Shown: positions 8,997 through 17,198 of the stretch, piece by piece
Layout of the letters: each line of letters begins with the position of its first letter
Position numbering within the stretch: the first letter of the stretch is position 1
NCBI RefSeq assembly: GCF_025996515.1
Contig: NZ_BLRH01000014.1
Location: 124,001-188,000 of the forward strand
Length of the DNA: 64,000 nucleotides
Direction: 5' to 3'
From: Rhizohabitans arisaemae
Lineage (GTDB): Bacteria > Actinomycetota > Actinomycetes > Streptosporangiales > Streptosporangiaceae
Notes under the pieces: generated by a model
What the model was told of the DNA's origin: nothing
The model's database searches: none
The model's input: the letters and a program-made list of their open reading frames with translations, nothing else
Program-made: the position numbers and the translations under genes

Positions 8997-10405
8997 CCCA
9001 GGCTCCGGATGTCACGGACCATCTGGCGCGGTCGGTGCCGACGTACCTCTACGAGCGGATACCGGCGGACGTCGTTCTGATCGCCAAGTCGAGCATCCTG
9101 GACTGGCTGGGTGTCGCCCTCGCCGGTGCCGGGGAGCCGGTCTCCCAAGCGATCGCCGGTACGGCGGCGCCGCCCGCGACCGGACCGGCCGCCACCGTGC
9201 TCACCCGGGCCGACGGGGCCTCGCCCGCCGATGCGGCGAGGATCAACGGAACCGCCGGGCACGTGCTCGACTACGACGACGTCCTCACCGCGTTCGACGG
9301 CCACCCCACGGCTCCGGTCCTGCCCGCGGCGCTCGCCGTGGCCGAGGTGCGCGGGGCGAGCGGCCGGGACCTGCTGGCCGCGTTCGTCGCGGGCGTGGAG
9401 ACCCAGACGCGGGTGAACCGCGCCGTCACGCCGTCGCACTACCTGAACGGTTTCCACACCACCGCCTCGGTGGGTGTGTTCGGGGCGGCGGCGGCGAGCG
9501 CGCACCTGCTCCGGCTCGGGCCGCGGCGGACCGGGCACGCGCTGGGCCTCGCCGCGACCGCCGCGTCGGGACTGAAGTCCGCCTTCGGGTCCTGGGGCAA
9601 ATCGCTGCAGGTGGGCCGGGCGGCCGCCGAGGGACTGCTGGCCGCCCGGCTCGCGCGGCGCGGTGCGATCGGGCCCGTCGACGGCATCGGGTGCGCGCAG
9701 GGGTTCGCGCCGACCCACGCGGACGCCGTCGACCTCGCCGAAGCCATGACCGCGGCCGGTACCCCCTGGTACTGCCGGGAGATCCTCTACAAGTTCCACG
9801 CCTCCTGCTACGGGACGCACTCCTCCGTCGAGGCCCTGCTGCGGCTGCGGCCGCGGCTGCCCGTGGACCGGATCGCCGGTGTCGAACTGCGCGTCACGCC
9901 CATGCATGTGGGGATGTGCACGCGTCCTTACGTGCGGACGCCGCTCGACGCCAAGTTCAGCCTGGAGTTCACCGCGGCGATGGCCCTGGTCCTCGGCCAG
10001 GTGGGGGAGGACGCCTTCACCCCCGAGACCCTGGCCAGGGACGACCTGCGGCGCCTGGCCGCCGTGGTGCGCACGGAGGTCGACCCGGACCGCCCGTTCA
10101 CCCGCACCGCGGTGTCGGTCGTCCTGACCGACGGCACGACGTTGAGGGACACGGTCGACGTCGGGGTACCGGCCGCGGCGGGGCGGCTCGAACCGCAATG
10201 GGACCGTCTCACCGGCAAGTTCCGCTCCCTCGCCGTGCCGGTGGTGGGCTCCGCCCGAGCCGAGGAGATCGTCTCCCGGGTCGCCGCCCTCGACGGGCTC
10301 GTCTCCGTGGCCCGGCTCACCGCGTTGCTCCGCGAGCCGGGCCCCACGTCCCCCACCGGCCCCTCCGGGGCACAGATCCGCAGATGGGAATCGCATGAAC
10401 CTTGA
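8993..10405 (+). CDS. MmgE/PrpD-family protein
   Basis: About 470 residues of the MmgE/PrpD fold, which includes 2-methylcitrate dehydratase and cis-aconitate decarboxylase. Segments matching the catalytic pocket are present: GHVLDYDD, FDGHPTAPVLPA, GFHTTASVGVFGAAA, SWGKSLQVGRAA and KFHASCYGTHSSVEA. The Asp, His, Lys and distal His positions therefore appear intact. The start is taken as GTG 8993, which forms a GTGA overlap with the upstream stop; ATG 8978 is in frame and also possible. In a cluster with CitE, MaoC and acyl-CoA dehydrogenase it could dehydrate or decarboxylate a tricarboxylate-like acid feeding the pathway. The reaction is not settled by sequence. Confidence 0.88.
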   Translation: MTQAPDVTDHLARSVPTYLYERIPADVVLIAKSSILDWLGVALAGAGEPVSQAIAGTAAPPATGPAATVLTRADGASPADAARINGTAGHVLDYDDVLTAFDGHPTAPVLPAALAVAEVRGASGRDLLAAFVAGVETQTRVNRAVTPSHYLNGFHTTASVGVFGAAAASAHLLRLGPRRTGHALGLAATAASGLKSAFGSWGKSLQVGRAAAEGLLAARLARRGAIGPVDGIGCAQGFAPTHADAVDLAEAMTAAGTPWYCREILYKFHASCYGTHSSVEALLRLRPRLPVDRIAGVELRVTPMHVGMCTRPYVRTPLDAKFSLEFTAAMALVLGQVGEDAFTPETLARDDLRRLAAVVRTEVDPDRPFTRTAVSVVLTDGTTLRDTVDVGVPAAAGRLEPQWDRLTGKFRSLAVPVVGSARAEEIVSRVAALDGLVSVARLTALLREPGPTSPTGPSGAQIRRWESHEP

Positions 10406-11564
10406 CCAGAGCACAGGGATGGGCCTCACCGGCGACCAGCGCGCGCTGCAGCGCCTGGCCCGCGAGTTCGCCATGAAGGAGGTGCTTCCGCTCGCCAACG
10501 AGCTCGACCCGATCGACGGTGAGATCCCGCTCGCCCTCCGGGAGAAGATGGCCGACATCGGATTCTTCGGGATCATGGTGCCTGAGGAGTACGGAGGACT
10601 CGGCCTCGGCGTCCTGGAGTACTGCATCACCGCCGAGGAGCTCTCCCGGGCCTGGATGAGCGTCGGGAGCCTGATCGCCAGAGGCAACGGACTGCACGGA
10701 GGGTTCTCGCCGCGGCAGAAGGCCGAGAAACTCCCGCTGGTGGCCCGCGGGGAGTTCCTCTCCGCCATCGCGATCTCCGAGGCGGAGGCGGGCTCCGACG
10801 TCGCCAACATCACCTGCCGCGCCACCCGGACGGGGGACGGCTGGATCCTCAGCGGGACGAAGATGTGGTGCACCTTCGCCGACGGCGCGGACTACCTGGT
10901 GGTCTTCGCCCGTACGGCACCGCCGCCCGGCGCCGCCCGCAGGCACGAGGGGGTCTCCGCCTTCTACGTCCCCAAGGAGCGGGGTGGGCTCCCGCCCGGG
11001 GTCTCCGGGACCAGGATCCGCAAGATCGGTTATCGCGGCTGGAAGACCTGGGAGCTCGCCTTCGAGGACCTGCGGCTCCCCGAGGACGCGCTGCTGGGCG
11101 AGGAGGGGAAGGCCTTCCGTACGATCATGGAGGTGCTGGACGTCGCCCGGGTGCACACCGCGGCCCGGTCCATCGGCCTGGCGCGGGGCGCACTCGAGGA
11201 CTCGCTCGCGTACGCGGTGACGCGCAGGCAGTTCGACAGCCGCATCGCCGACTTCCAGGCCATCCGCTTCAAACTGGCCGGCATGGCGGCCGAGATCGAG
11301 TCGGCCAGGCAGTTGATGTACGCCGTGTGCCGGGAGATCGACGCCGGGCGGAAGGCGAGCACGCAGGCGTCGATGGTGAAGCTGCTCGCCAGCGAGATGG
11401 CCGAGCGGGTCACCAGTGAGGGCATCCAGATCCACGGCGGCGCGGGGTACACCACCGACTGCGCCGTGGAGCGCCACTGGCGGGACGCCCGGCTGACGAA
11501 GATCTTCGAGGGGACCAGTGAGATCCAGCTTCGGGTGATCTCGGACGCACTGCTGGGCCGCTGA
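10395..11564 (+). CDS. Acyl-CoA dehydrogenase
   Basis: The 389-residue FAD enzyme has the standard three-domain layout. FAD and substrate signatures are AISEAEAGSDVANI near residue 125 and GGAGYTTDCAVERHWRD near the C-terminus, and the catalytic glutamate lies in IFEGTSEIQ. It oxidises an acyl-CoA to the enoyl-CoA. In this setting a methylsuccinyl-CoA-like substrate giving a mesaconyl-CoA-like product would suit the adjacent MaoC and CitE proteins, which is inference. The start overlaps the end of the MmgE/PrpD gene by 11 bases. A symmetric terminator follows the stop. Confidence 0.93.
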   Translation: MNLDQSTGMGLTGDQRALQRLAREFAMKEVLPLANELDPIDGEIPLALREKMADIGFFGIMVPEEYGGLGLGVLEYCITAEELSRAWMSVGSLIARGNGLHGGFSPRQKAEKLPLVARGEFLSAIAISEAEAGSDVANITCRATRTGDGWILSGTKMWCTFADGADYLVVFARTAPPPGAARRHEGVSAFYVPKERGGLPPGVSGTRIRKIGYRGWKTWELAFEDLRLPEDALLGEEGKAFRTIMEVLDVARVHTAARSIGLARGALEDSLAYAVTRRQFDSRIADFQAIRFKLAGMAAEIESARQLMYAVCREIDAGRKASTQASMVKLLASEMAERVTSEGIQIHGGAGYTTDCAVERHWRDARLTKIFEGTSEIQLRVISDALLGR

Positions 11565-11570
11565 GAACGC

Positions 11571-11592
11571 CGGCCGCCCCGAGGGGCGGCCG
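11571..11592. terminator. Bidirectional terminator between convergent operons
   Basis: A 10-bp perfect stem (CGGCCGCCCC / GGGGCGGCCG) with a GA turn lies between the acyl-CoA dehydrogenase and the convergent amidohydrolase. There is no T-run, as is common for actinomycete terminators. Confidence 0.7.
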
Positions 11593-11608
11593 ACGTCTCC
11601 TTCCGTCG

Positions 11609-12835
11609 TTAACCGCGGTCGTTCCGGACGACCTCGCCGTCCTTCACCACGAGCACCGTACGGCCTGAGTCACCGAACAGGTGCGGCTCGGCGAGCGGGT
11701 CGAAGTCCACGGCGACGACGTCGGCGAGCTTGCCCGCCTCCAGGGTGCCGACTCTGTCCCGTACCCCGATGATCTCGGCGTTGACCGACGTCGCCGCCAT
11801 GATGGCCTGCATGGCTCCGACGATCTCCGCCCGCAGGGCGATCTCCAGCCCGCGGTTGTCCTGCTTGGGGCCGACGTAGTCGGTGCCGGAGCCCACGAGC
11901 ACCCCGGCGTCGGTGGCCACCTTGATGGCCCTCGCCATCTTGGCCTCGACCCCGCTGAAGCGCTCGCGGATGTCGCCGTGCAGCGACATGTCGTCGAAGT
12001 CCCGGGCGTGGATGTGCATCACCGCCAGCGTCGGCACCAGGTGGACCCCGAGGGCCGCCATCTCCTCCGCGAGTTCTTCGTCGATGTCGGTACCGTGCTC
12101 GACGCACGTGGCGCCCGCGGCGATTCCATTGCGAATCCCCTGGTTGTTGTGGGCGTGCACGGTGACGTAGGTCTTCCGCGCCTGTGCCTCGAGCACCGCG
12201 GCCTCGATCTCGGGGACGGTGAACTGCGTGTCGTCCATGGAGTCGGAGAGGGAGATGATGCCGCCGGTGATGTTCATCTTCAGGAAGGTGGCGCCGCGCC
12301 GGAAGTTGTCGCGTGCGGCGGCGCGGACCTGGTCCGGGGAATCGCAGATGACGCTCAGCGTGGCGAGCCCGGGCAGCTCCCGGCTCTTCCATTCGTGCAC
12401 GCACTCGTTCGGCGAGGTGTAGTGGGCGTGGCCGCCCGTCTGCGCCAGGATCGCCCCGCAGCACAGGATGCGGGGGCCGCGGATCCGGCCGGACTCCACG
12501 GTGCGCACCAGCCCCCAGTCGATCCCCCCGGTGTCGCGCACCGTCGTGAAGCCCTGGCGGAGGGTGTCCTCGCACACGGCGAACATGTTGGCCGCGCGTT
12601 CGGCGATGCTCAGCTCCTTGGCCAGCATCGGGCCGATGGGGCTGGTGAGGCCGAAGTGCACATGGGCGTCGATCAGTCCGGGCAGGATCGTGCACCCCGC
12701 CATGTCGATCACCTGGTCGTCACGCTCGACCGGGCCGATGCCGACGATCCTGTCTCCGTCGATCCGCACCGCGGCGCCGCGGATGGGATCACGTCCGGTC
12801 CCGTCGATGATCTGTGCACCCTGTATCGCGATCAT
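11609..12835 (-). CDS. Metal-dependent amidohydrolase (prolidase/imidazolonepropionase-like)
   Basis: The 408-residue amidohydrolase-superfamily enzyme has the full metal set: HxH in DAHVHFG, a candidate carboxylated lysine in TFLKMNITGG, His in VHAHNNQG, His in CVEHGTDID and Asp in GSGTDYVG. Relatives hydrolyse Xaa-Pro-type dipeptides, N-acyl amino acids or cyclic amides. With the peptide-type importer nearby it probably cleaves an imported amide. The start ATG 12835 overlaps the stop of the CoA-transferase gene (ATGA); the open frame continuing upstream to 13231 is a shadow of that gene. It is the last gene of the leftward operon from 14600. Confidence 0.9.
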   Translation of the reverse strand: MIAIQGAQIIDGTGRDPIRGAAVRIDGDRIVGIGPVERDDQVIDMAGCTILPGLIDAHVHFGLTSPIGPMLAKELSIAERAANMFAVCEDTLRQGFTTVRDTGGIDWGLVRTVESGRIRGPRILCCGAILAQTGGHAHYTSPNECVHEWKSRELPGLATLSVICDSPDQVRAAARDNFRRGATFLKMNITGGIISLSDSMDDTQFTVPEIEAAVLEAQARKTYVTVHAHNNQGIRNGIAAGATCVEHGTDIDEELAEEMAALGVHLVPTLAVMHIHARDFDDMSLHGDIRERFSGVEAKMARAIKVATDAGVLVGSGTDYVGPKQDNRGLEIALRAEIVGAMQAIMAATSVNAEIIGVRDRVGTLEAGKLADVVAVDFDPLAEPHLFGDSGRTVLVVKDGEVVRNDRG

Positions 12836-14046
12836 TGGTTCTCTCCTGAAGGGGTCGGGTCGCCACAGAACCGGGCGAGGATGTCGTCGCGGTGTTCGTC
12901 GAGGCGCGGCGCGCGGTGCCGTACGCCCGACGGTGTGAGGCTGAATTTGATGGGCTGACCGGCGATGACGACCGGCTCGGCGGAACCGGGCTGCTCGACC
13001 GCGCACAGCATGTCGCGCCGCCGGACATGCGGGTCGGCGAAGACGGCCCGGGCGTCGTTGACCGGCCCGCAGGGCACGTGACCGCCGAGCACCGAGAGCG
13101 CCTCCGCCGTCGTCCGGACGGCCAGCCAGTCCGCGACGATCGCGCGGACCACGGGAGCGTGGCCGACCCGGTCGGCGTTGGTCCGGTAACGCGGATCGTC
13201 GCCCAGCTCGGGGCGGCCCATCAGGTCGCACAGGACCCGCCAGTGCCGGTCGCCGGGCGCCGCCAGCGCCAGGAAGCCGTCGGCGGTCGGGTAGACGTCG
13301 AACGGGCAGAGCAGCGGATGGGTGTTTCCCTGGGGGAGCGGGCTCCGGCCGGTGTAGCTGTACTGGTAGACGATCCGTTCGCAGAGCGAGAGGACCGAGT
13401 CGTACATCGCCACGTCGACGAACTGCCCCAGGTTCGAGCGCCGCGCCTCATGGACGGCGGCGAGGATGCCGATCGCGCACAGCGCGCCCGGGAAGATGTC
13501 GCCGATGCCGGGCCCGGTCTTCACCGGCTGCCCGGGACCGGCGCCGGTGATGCCGACGAGCCCGCCCATGGCCTGCGCGGTGACGTCGAAGGCCGGCCAG
13601 TCCTGGTACGGGCTGCCGCCGGATCGGGGGTCGCCGAAGCCGCGGACGCACCCGTAGACCAGCACCGGGTTGATCGCGCTCAGCGTCTCGTAGGAGAGGC
13701 CGAGCCGGTCCATCACCCCGGCGGAGAAGTTCTCGACCAGCACGTCGGCGCCGGCGACCAGCCGGAACAGCGACTCCTTGCCCGCCTCGGTCTTCAGGTC
13801 CAGCACGATGCCGCGCTTGTTCCTGTTGACCGACTGGAAGTAGCCGCCCAGCGCCTCGGGCCCGTCGCCGTCGCGACGGGGGCCCATCCACCGGGTGAGG
13901 TCGCCGCCGGGCGGCTCGACCTTGATGACGTCGGCGCCCAGGTCGGCCAGCATCATCGTGCAGTACGGTCCGGCCAGCATCTGGGTCAGGTCGATGACGG
14001 TGAGGTCGCGGAGGGGACCTGTCCTGGGGGGCGGATCGATGCTCAC
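12832..14046 (-). CDS. CaiB/BaiF-family (class III) CoA-transferase
   Basis: The 404-residue protein has the class III CoA-transferase pattern: LTVIDLTQMLAGPYCTMMLADLGADVIKVEPP at the N-terminus, then RNKRGIVLDLK, NFSAGVMDRLGL and the region around QDWPAFDVTAQAMGGL that precedes the catalytic aspartate zone. These enzymes move CoA from a donor such as succinyl-CoA to a free acid. Here it would activate the dicarboxylate that the dehydrogenase, MaoC and CitE proteins then process. The start is GTG 14046, preceded by AGAGGA. The gene lies 143 bp downstream of the DUF3870 gene and overlaps the amidohydrolase by four bases. Confidence 0.92.
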   Translation of the reverse strand: MSIDPPPRTGPLRDLTVIDLTQMLAGPYCTMMLADLGADVIKVEPPGGDLTRWMGPRRDGDGPEALGGYFQSVNRNKRGIVLDLKTEAGKESLFRLVAGADVLVENFSAGVMDRLGLSYETLSAINPVLVYGCVRGFGDPRSGGSPYQDWPAFDVTAQAMGGLVGITGAGPGQPVKTGPGIGDIFPGALCAIGILAAVHEARRSNLGQFVDVAMYDSVLSLCERIVYQYSYTGRSPLPQGNTHPLLCPFDVYPTADGFLALAAPGDRHWRVLCDLMGRPELGDDPRYRTNADRVGHAPVVRAIVADWLAVRTTAEALSVLGGHVPCGPVNDARAVFADPHVRRRDMLCAVEQPGSAEPVVIAGQPIKFSLTPSGVRHRAPRLDEHRDDILARFCGDPTPSGENQ

Positions 14047-14189
14047 ATGAGTCCTCTTCCCTGGTGAACATGCCTTTGGTGGGGCCAGGGAAAGTCACCG
14101 TGGAGGTACGGGGCGATCGAACGCGACCGGCACCGGGGCGGACTCTGTGGTGAGATGTGTCTACGTGAGACGGGCGGCGACTGTCAAGG

Positions 14190-14600
14190 TCAGGCTTCTC
14201 CGTCCGGCCCGGCCGGCTCCGGCAGGACGACGCCCTCCAGCTTGAGCCGCTCCCGGTAGCGGCGGACCAGGTCCCGGTAGGCCTGGGTGAGAGCGCCGCT
14301 CGACGCGCCCCAGTAGTCGCGCTTGACGTCACGCAGGAACTCGGCGGGCTCCTCCAGGAGCCTCCGGCCCACCAAATGCTCCTCGACCCATTCGCGGCCG
14401 ACGTCGGTCACCAGGGTGGACGACGCCTTGACGATCGTGTGCGTCCGCAGGTCGACCAGGACCCCCAGGGTGAGCGTCTCGTAGAGGGCGCGGGCCGCCG
14501 TACCCGCCGGCATCTTGGCGTATCCGCTGACCACGACGATCCGGCCGTCGCCATCGACGCCTGCAGCCGTCGCCGCCTTTTCCGGACCGAGCGGTGACAT
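14190..14600 (-). CDS. DUF3870-family protein
   Basis: The 136-residue soluble protein contains VVVSGYAKMPAGTAARALYETLTLGVLVD, then ASSTLVTDVGREWVEEHLVGR and a C-terminal helix with YRDLVRRYRERL. This is the pattern I recall for DUF3870, a family without an assigned function that often sits beside catabolic enzymes. AGGAGG lies eight bases before ATG 14600; a GTG three bases earlier is equally usable. It precedes the CoA-transferase on the same strand, so it is probably part of that operon. The short size and lack of membrane segments would suit a sensor or accessory protein, which is a guess. Confidence 0.8.
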   Translation of the reverse strand: MSPLGPEKAATAAGVDGDGRIVVVSGYAKMPAGTAARALYETLTLGVLVDLRTHTIVKASSTLVTDVGREWVEEHLVGRRLLEEPAEFLRDVKRDYWGASSGALTQAYRDLVRRYRERLKLEGVVLPEPAGPDGEA

Positions 14601-14876
14601 CACGGTTGCCTCCTGGTGGATCTTGGTGAGGTTGACGAGCGTGATAGGGCGTGATGATACTAATCAGGCGCATAGAACCGATGTCCGCCGGCCTCGATGA
14701 ACAGCGCATCCTTCGACCGCCGGCGATGACGACGACGTTCTCCCTGTCTGACGGTGGCAGATGTGACGTCGTGCCCCGACCCCGCACACGTTCGCACCCT
14801 CGTGTGTTCCGGCTGCCGCCACCACTCGTGCCCGCTCCGGCACTTCCGCACCGTGGACTTCAGCCGAGGAGACGGC
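14601..14876. promoter_or_regulatory. Divergent promoter region between DUF3870 and S9 peptidase genes
   Basis: These 276 bases separate two outward-reading genes, so promoters in both directions are expected. An AT-richer patch (TGATACTAAT near 14655) could be a -10 region. I see no clear inverted repeat and no gene with a ribosome-binding site. Confidence 0.4.
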
Positions 14877-17156
14877 ATGACGAACCTGAGATCGCGCTAT
14901 CGGCGGGCCGAGGCCCTCCTGCCGGCGAACGTCGGCGCACTCGTGTACCGCGCCCGCGTACGGCCCAACTGGCTGTCGGATCACGAGTTCTGGTACCAGG
15001 TCCGGACCCGGGAGGGAATCCGATACCACCGCGTCGACCTGCGTTCCGGACTCAACGCGCCCGCCTTCGACCACGTGGAGCTGGCGCGGGCGCTGGGAGC
15101 GGCGGCGGGCGCGCGGCCCGACCCGAACGCCCTCGGGTTGAGCCGTCTCGTCTTCACCCCCGGCGGCGTGGAGTTCCACGCACTGGGCGCCGCCTGGCAC
15201 TGCGACACCACGACCTACCGATGCCGCCGTCTTCCCCGCCGTCCTCCCTCCCTCGACGAATCCGTCGCCCCCGGGGGCCGCTGGGCCGTACGGCTTCGCG
15301 ACCACAATCTCGTGCTGCGGGACCTCGACGGGGTCGAGGCGGACCGCGAACTGACCACGGACGGCACTCCCGAGCTCGGCTACGGGACGTCCCCCGACCC
15401 CATGGCCCTCCGGTCGCTCCTGGACCACATCGGTGTCACGCCGCCCCCCGCCGTGCTCTGGTCGGCGGACGGTACGGCTTTCGCCACACACCGGGTGGAC
15501 CAGCGGGGCGTGGCCCGGGCCGCCCTCGTGCAGTCCACCCCGCCGGACGGCTCGCGTCCCCGGCTGCGGACCTTCGCCTACTCGACGGTCGGCGAGGAAC
15601 GCCTGCCCACGTCCACCCCGCTCGTCTACCACCTGGACACCGGGACCTGGGTGGAGTGCAAGGACGATCCGCTGGTGACCCCGTTCGAGCCGGCCCTCGC
15701 CTTCGGGCGTACCCGGTGGTCGGCGGACGGCCGCGCGCTCCTCTGGCACGCCGGAGACCGCGGGGACAGGCGGGTACGGCTGATGCGCATGGACGCCGCG
15801 ACGGGCGAGGTCGAGGAGCTGCTGGAGGAGCGGTCCGAGACCCAGGTACAGACCCATCCGATCCGCTACCGCAGCCCGAACCTCCTTGAGCTGTCGTCGG
15901 GTGAGATCCTCTGGTGGTCCCAGCGCGACGACTGGGGGCACGTCTACCTGCGTACGGTGGACGGGGCACTCCGGCAGGTCACCCACGGCCCGTGGCTGGT
16001 CCGCGAGACCCTGGCGGTGGACGAGACCCGCCGGGAGCTGTACTTCACCGCCTCCGGCCGGGAGGCGGATCTCGATCCCTACGTGCGGCAGATCTACCGG
16101 GTGGGCCTCGACGACGGCCGGATCGGCCGCCTGACCGACGACGACCTCGACCACGACGTGGTCGCCTCCCCGGCCGGCACCTACCTGCTGGACGTGGCCT
16201 CCGGCCTCGACCGCCCTGCGGTCAGCCGGGTCCTGGACCGCTCCGGCGAGGTCGTCGTCGAGCTGGAGACCGCCGACGCGGCGGACCTGTACCGGGCGGG
16301 CTGGCGCCCGCCCGAGCGTTTCCGGGTGAAGGCGGCCGACGGGACGACCGACATCCACGGTGTCCTGTACCTGCCGCACGGGTTCGACCCGGGAGCGCGG
16401 TATCCCGTGTTGGACAACTTCTATCCGGGCCCGCAGGTCACGGCCGCGCCCGTCCGGTTCCCCCTCTCGGGGGAGATCGTCCCGACCGTCGAGGCCGCGG
16501 CCATGGCGGCGCTCGGTTTCGTCACCGTGGTCGTCGACGGGCGCGGTACGCCGTACCGGTCCAAGTCCTTCCAGGAGCACCAGCGCTTCGACCCGGACCG
16601 CACCGCCTTCATCGACGACCACGCCGCCGCCATCGAGCAGCTCGCCGCGACCCGGCCCTGGATGGATCTCGGCCGGGTGGGCGCCTTCGGCACCTCGGGC
16701 GGCGGGTACGCCGCGGCGCGGGCGCTGCTGCACCGGCCGGACTTCTTCACGGTGGCGGTCGCCACCGCCGGCGACCACGACGACCTCGTCTACCAACCGG
16801 CCTGGGGCGAGAAGTTCTTCGGGTTGCCCTGGGAGACCGACTACCGCGCCAAGTCCAACTCCGCGCTCGCCGCCCGGCTCGAAGGCAGGCTGCTGCTGAT
16901 CCACGGCGAGCTCGACGACAACGTGCTGCCGTCCCAGACGCTCAGGTTCGCCGAGGCGCTGATCCGGGCCAACCGCGACTTCGACCTCCTCCTGGTGCCG
17001 GGGGCCGACCACACCATGGCGGTACACGGCGCCTACACCACCCGGCGGCGCTGGGACTATCTGGTCCGCCACCTCATGGGGGCCGAGCCGCCCCCCTACG
17101 AGATCGCCGAGTTCCCCCTCGACCTCGGCGCGATCGCCGAGATCCTCGGCGGCTGA
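14877..17156 (+). CDS. S9-family serine peptidase (dipeptidyl peptidase IV / prolyl oligopeptidase type)
   Basis: The 759-residue protein has an N-terminal beta-propeller region (about 1-480) and a C-terminal alpha/beta-hydrolase domain. The nucleophile motif is GTSGGGYAAARAL, an acidic residue follows in HGELDDNVLPSQT, and the histidine is in VPGADHTMAVHG, giving the Ser-Asp-His order. No signal peptide is visible, so it is probably cytoplasmic and acts on short imported peptides. ATG 14877 is preceded by GAGGAG at six bases; a longer reading from 14754 has no such site. The amidase and flavin-protein genes follow on the same strand. Confidence 0.92.
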   Translation: MTNLRSRYRRAEALLPANVGALVYRARVRPNWLSDHEFWYQVRTREGIRYHRVDLRSGLNAPAFDHVELARALGAAAGARPDPNALGLSRLVFTPGGVEFHALGAAWHCDTTTYRCRRLPRRPPSLDESVAPGGRWAVRLRDHNLVLRDLDGVEADRELTTDGTPELGYGTSPDPMALRSLLDHIGVTPPPAVLWSADGTAFATHRVDQRGVARAALVQSTPPDGSRPRLRTFAYSTVGEERLPTSTPLVYHLDTGTWVECKDDPLVTPFEPALAFGRTRWSADGRALLWHAGDRGDRRVRLMRMDAATGEVEELLEERSETQVQTHPIRYRSPNLLELSSGEILWWSQRDDWGHVYLRTVDGALRQVTHGPWLVRETLAVDETRRELYFTASGREADLDPYVRQIYRVGLDDGRIGRLTDDDLDHDVVASPAGTYLLDVASGLDRPAVSRVLDRSGEVVVELETADAADLYRAGWRPPERFRVKAADGTTDIHGVLYLPHGFDPGARYPVLDNFYPGPQVTAAPVRFPLSGEIVPTVEAAAMAALGFVTVVVDGRGTPYRSKSFQEHQRFDPDRTAFIDDHAAAIEQLAATRPWMDLGRVGAFGTSGGGYAAARALLHRPDFFTVAVATAGDHDDLVYQPAWGEKFFGLPWETDYRAKSNSALAARLEGRLLLIHGELDDNVLPSQTLRFAEALIRANRDFDLLLVPGADHTMAVHGAYTTRRRWDYLVRHLMGAEPPPYEIAEFPLDLGAIAEILGG

Positions 17157-17198
17157 CGTCGGCCCCGTCGACCCTCTGCGTAAGGACACCGGATCCTC

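Noticed and set aside
4792-11564. Ethylmalonyl-CoA pathway
   Set aside because: MaoC, CitE and acyl-CoA dehydrogenase resemble its second half, but no crotonyl-CoA carboxylase/reductase or mutase is present, while a CoA-transferase and several hydrolases are.
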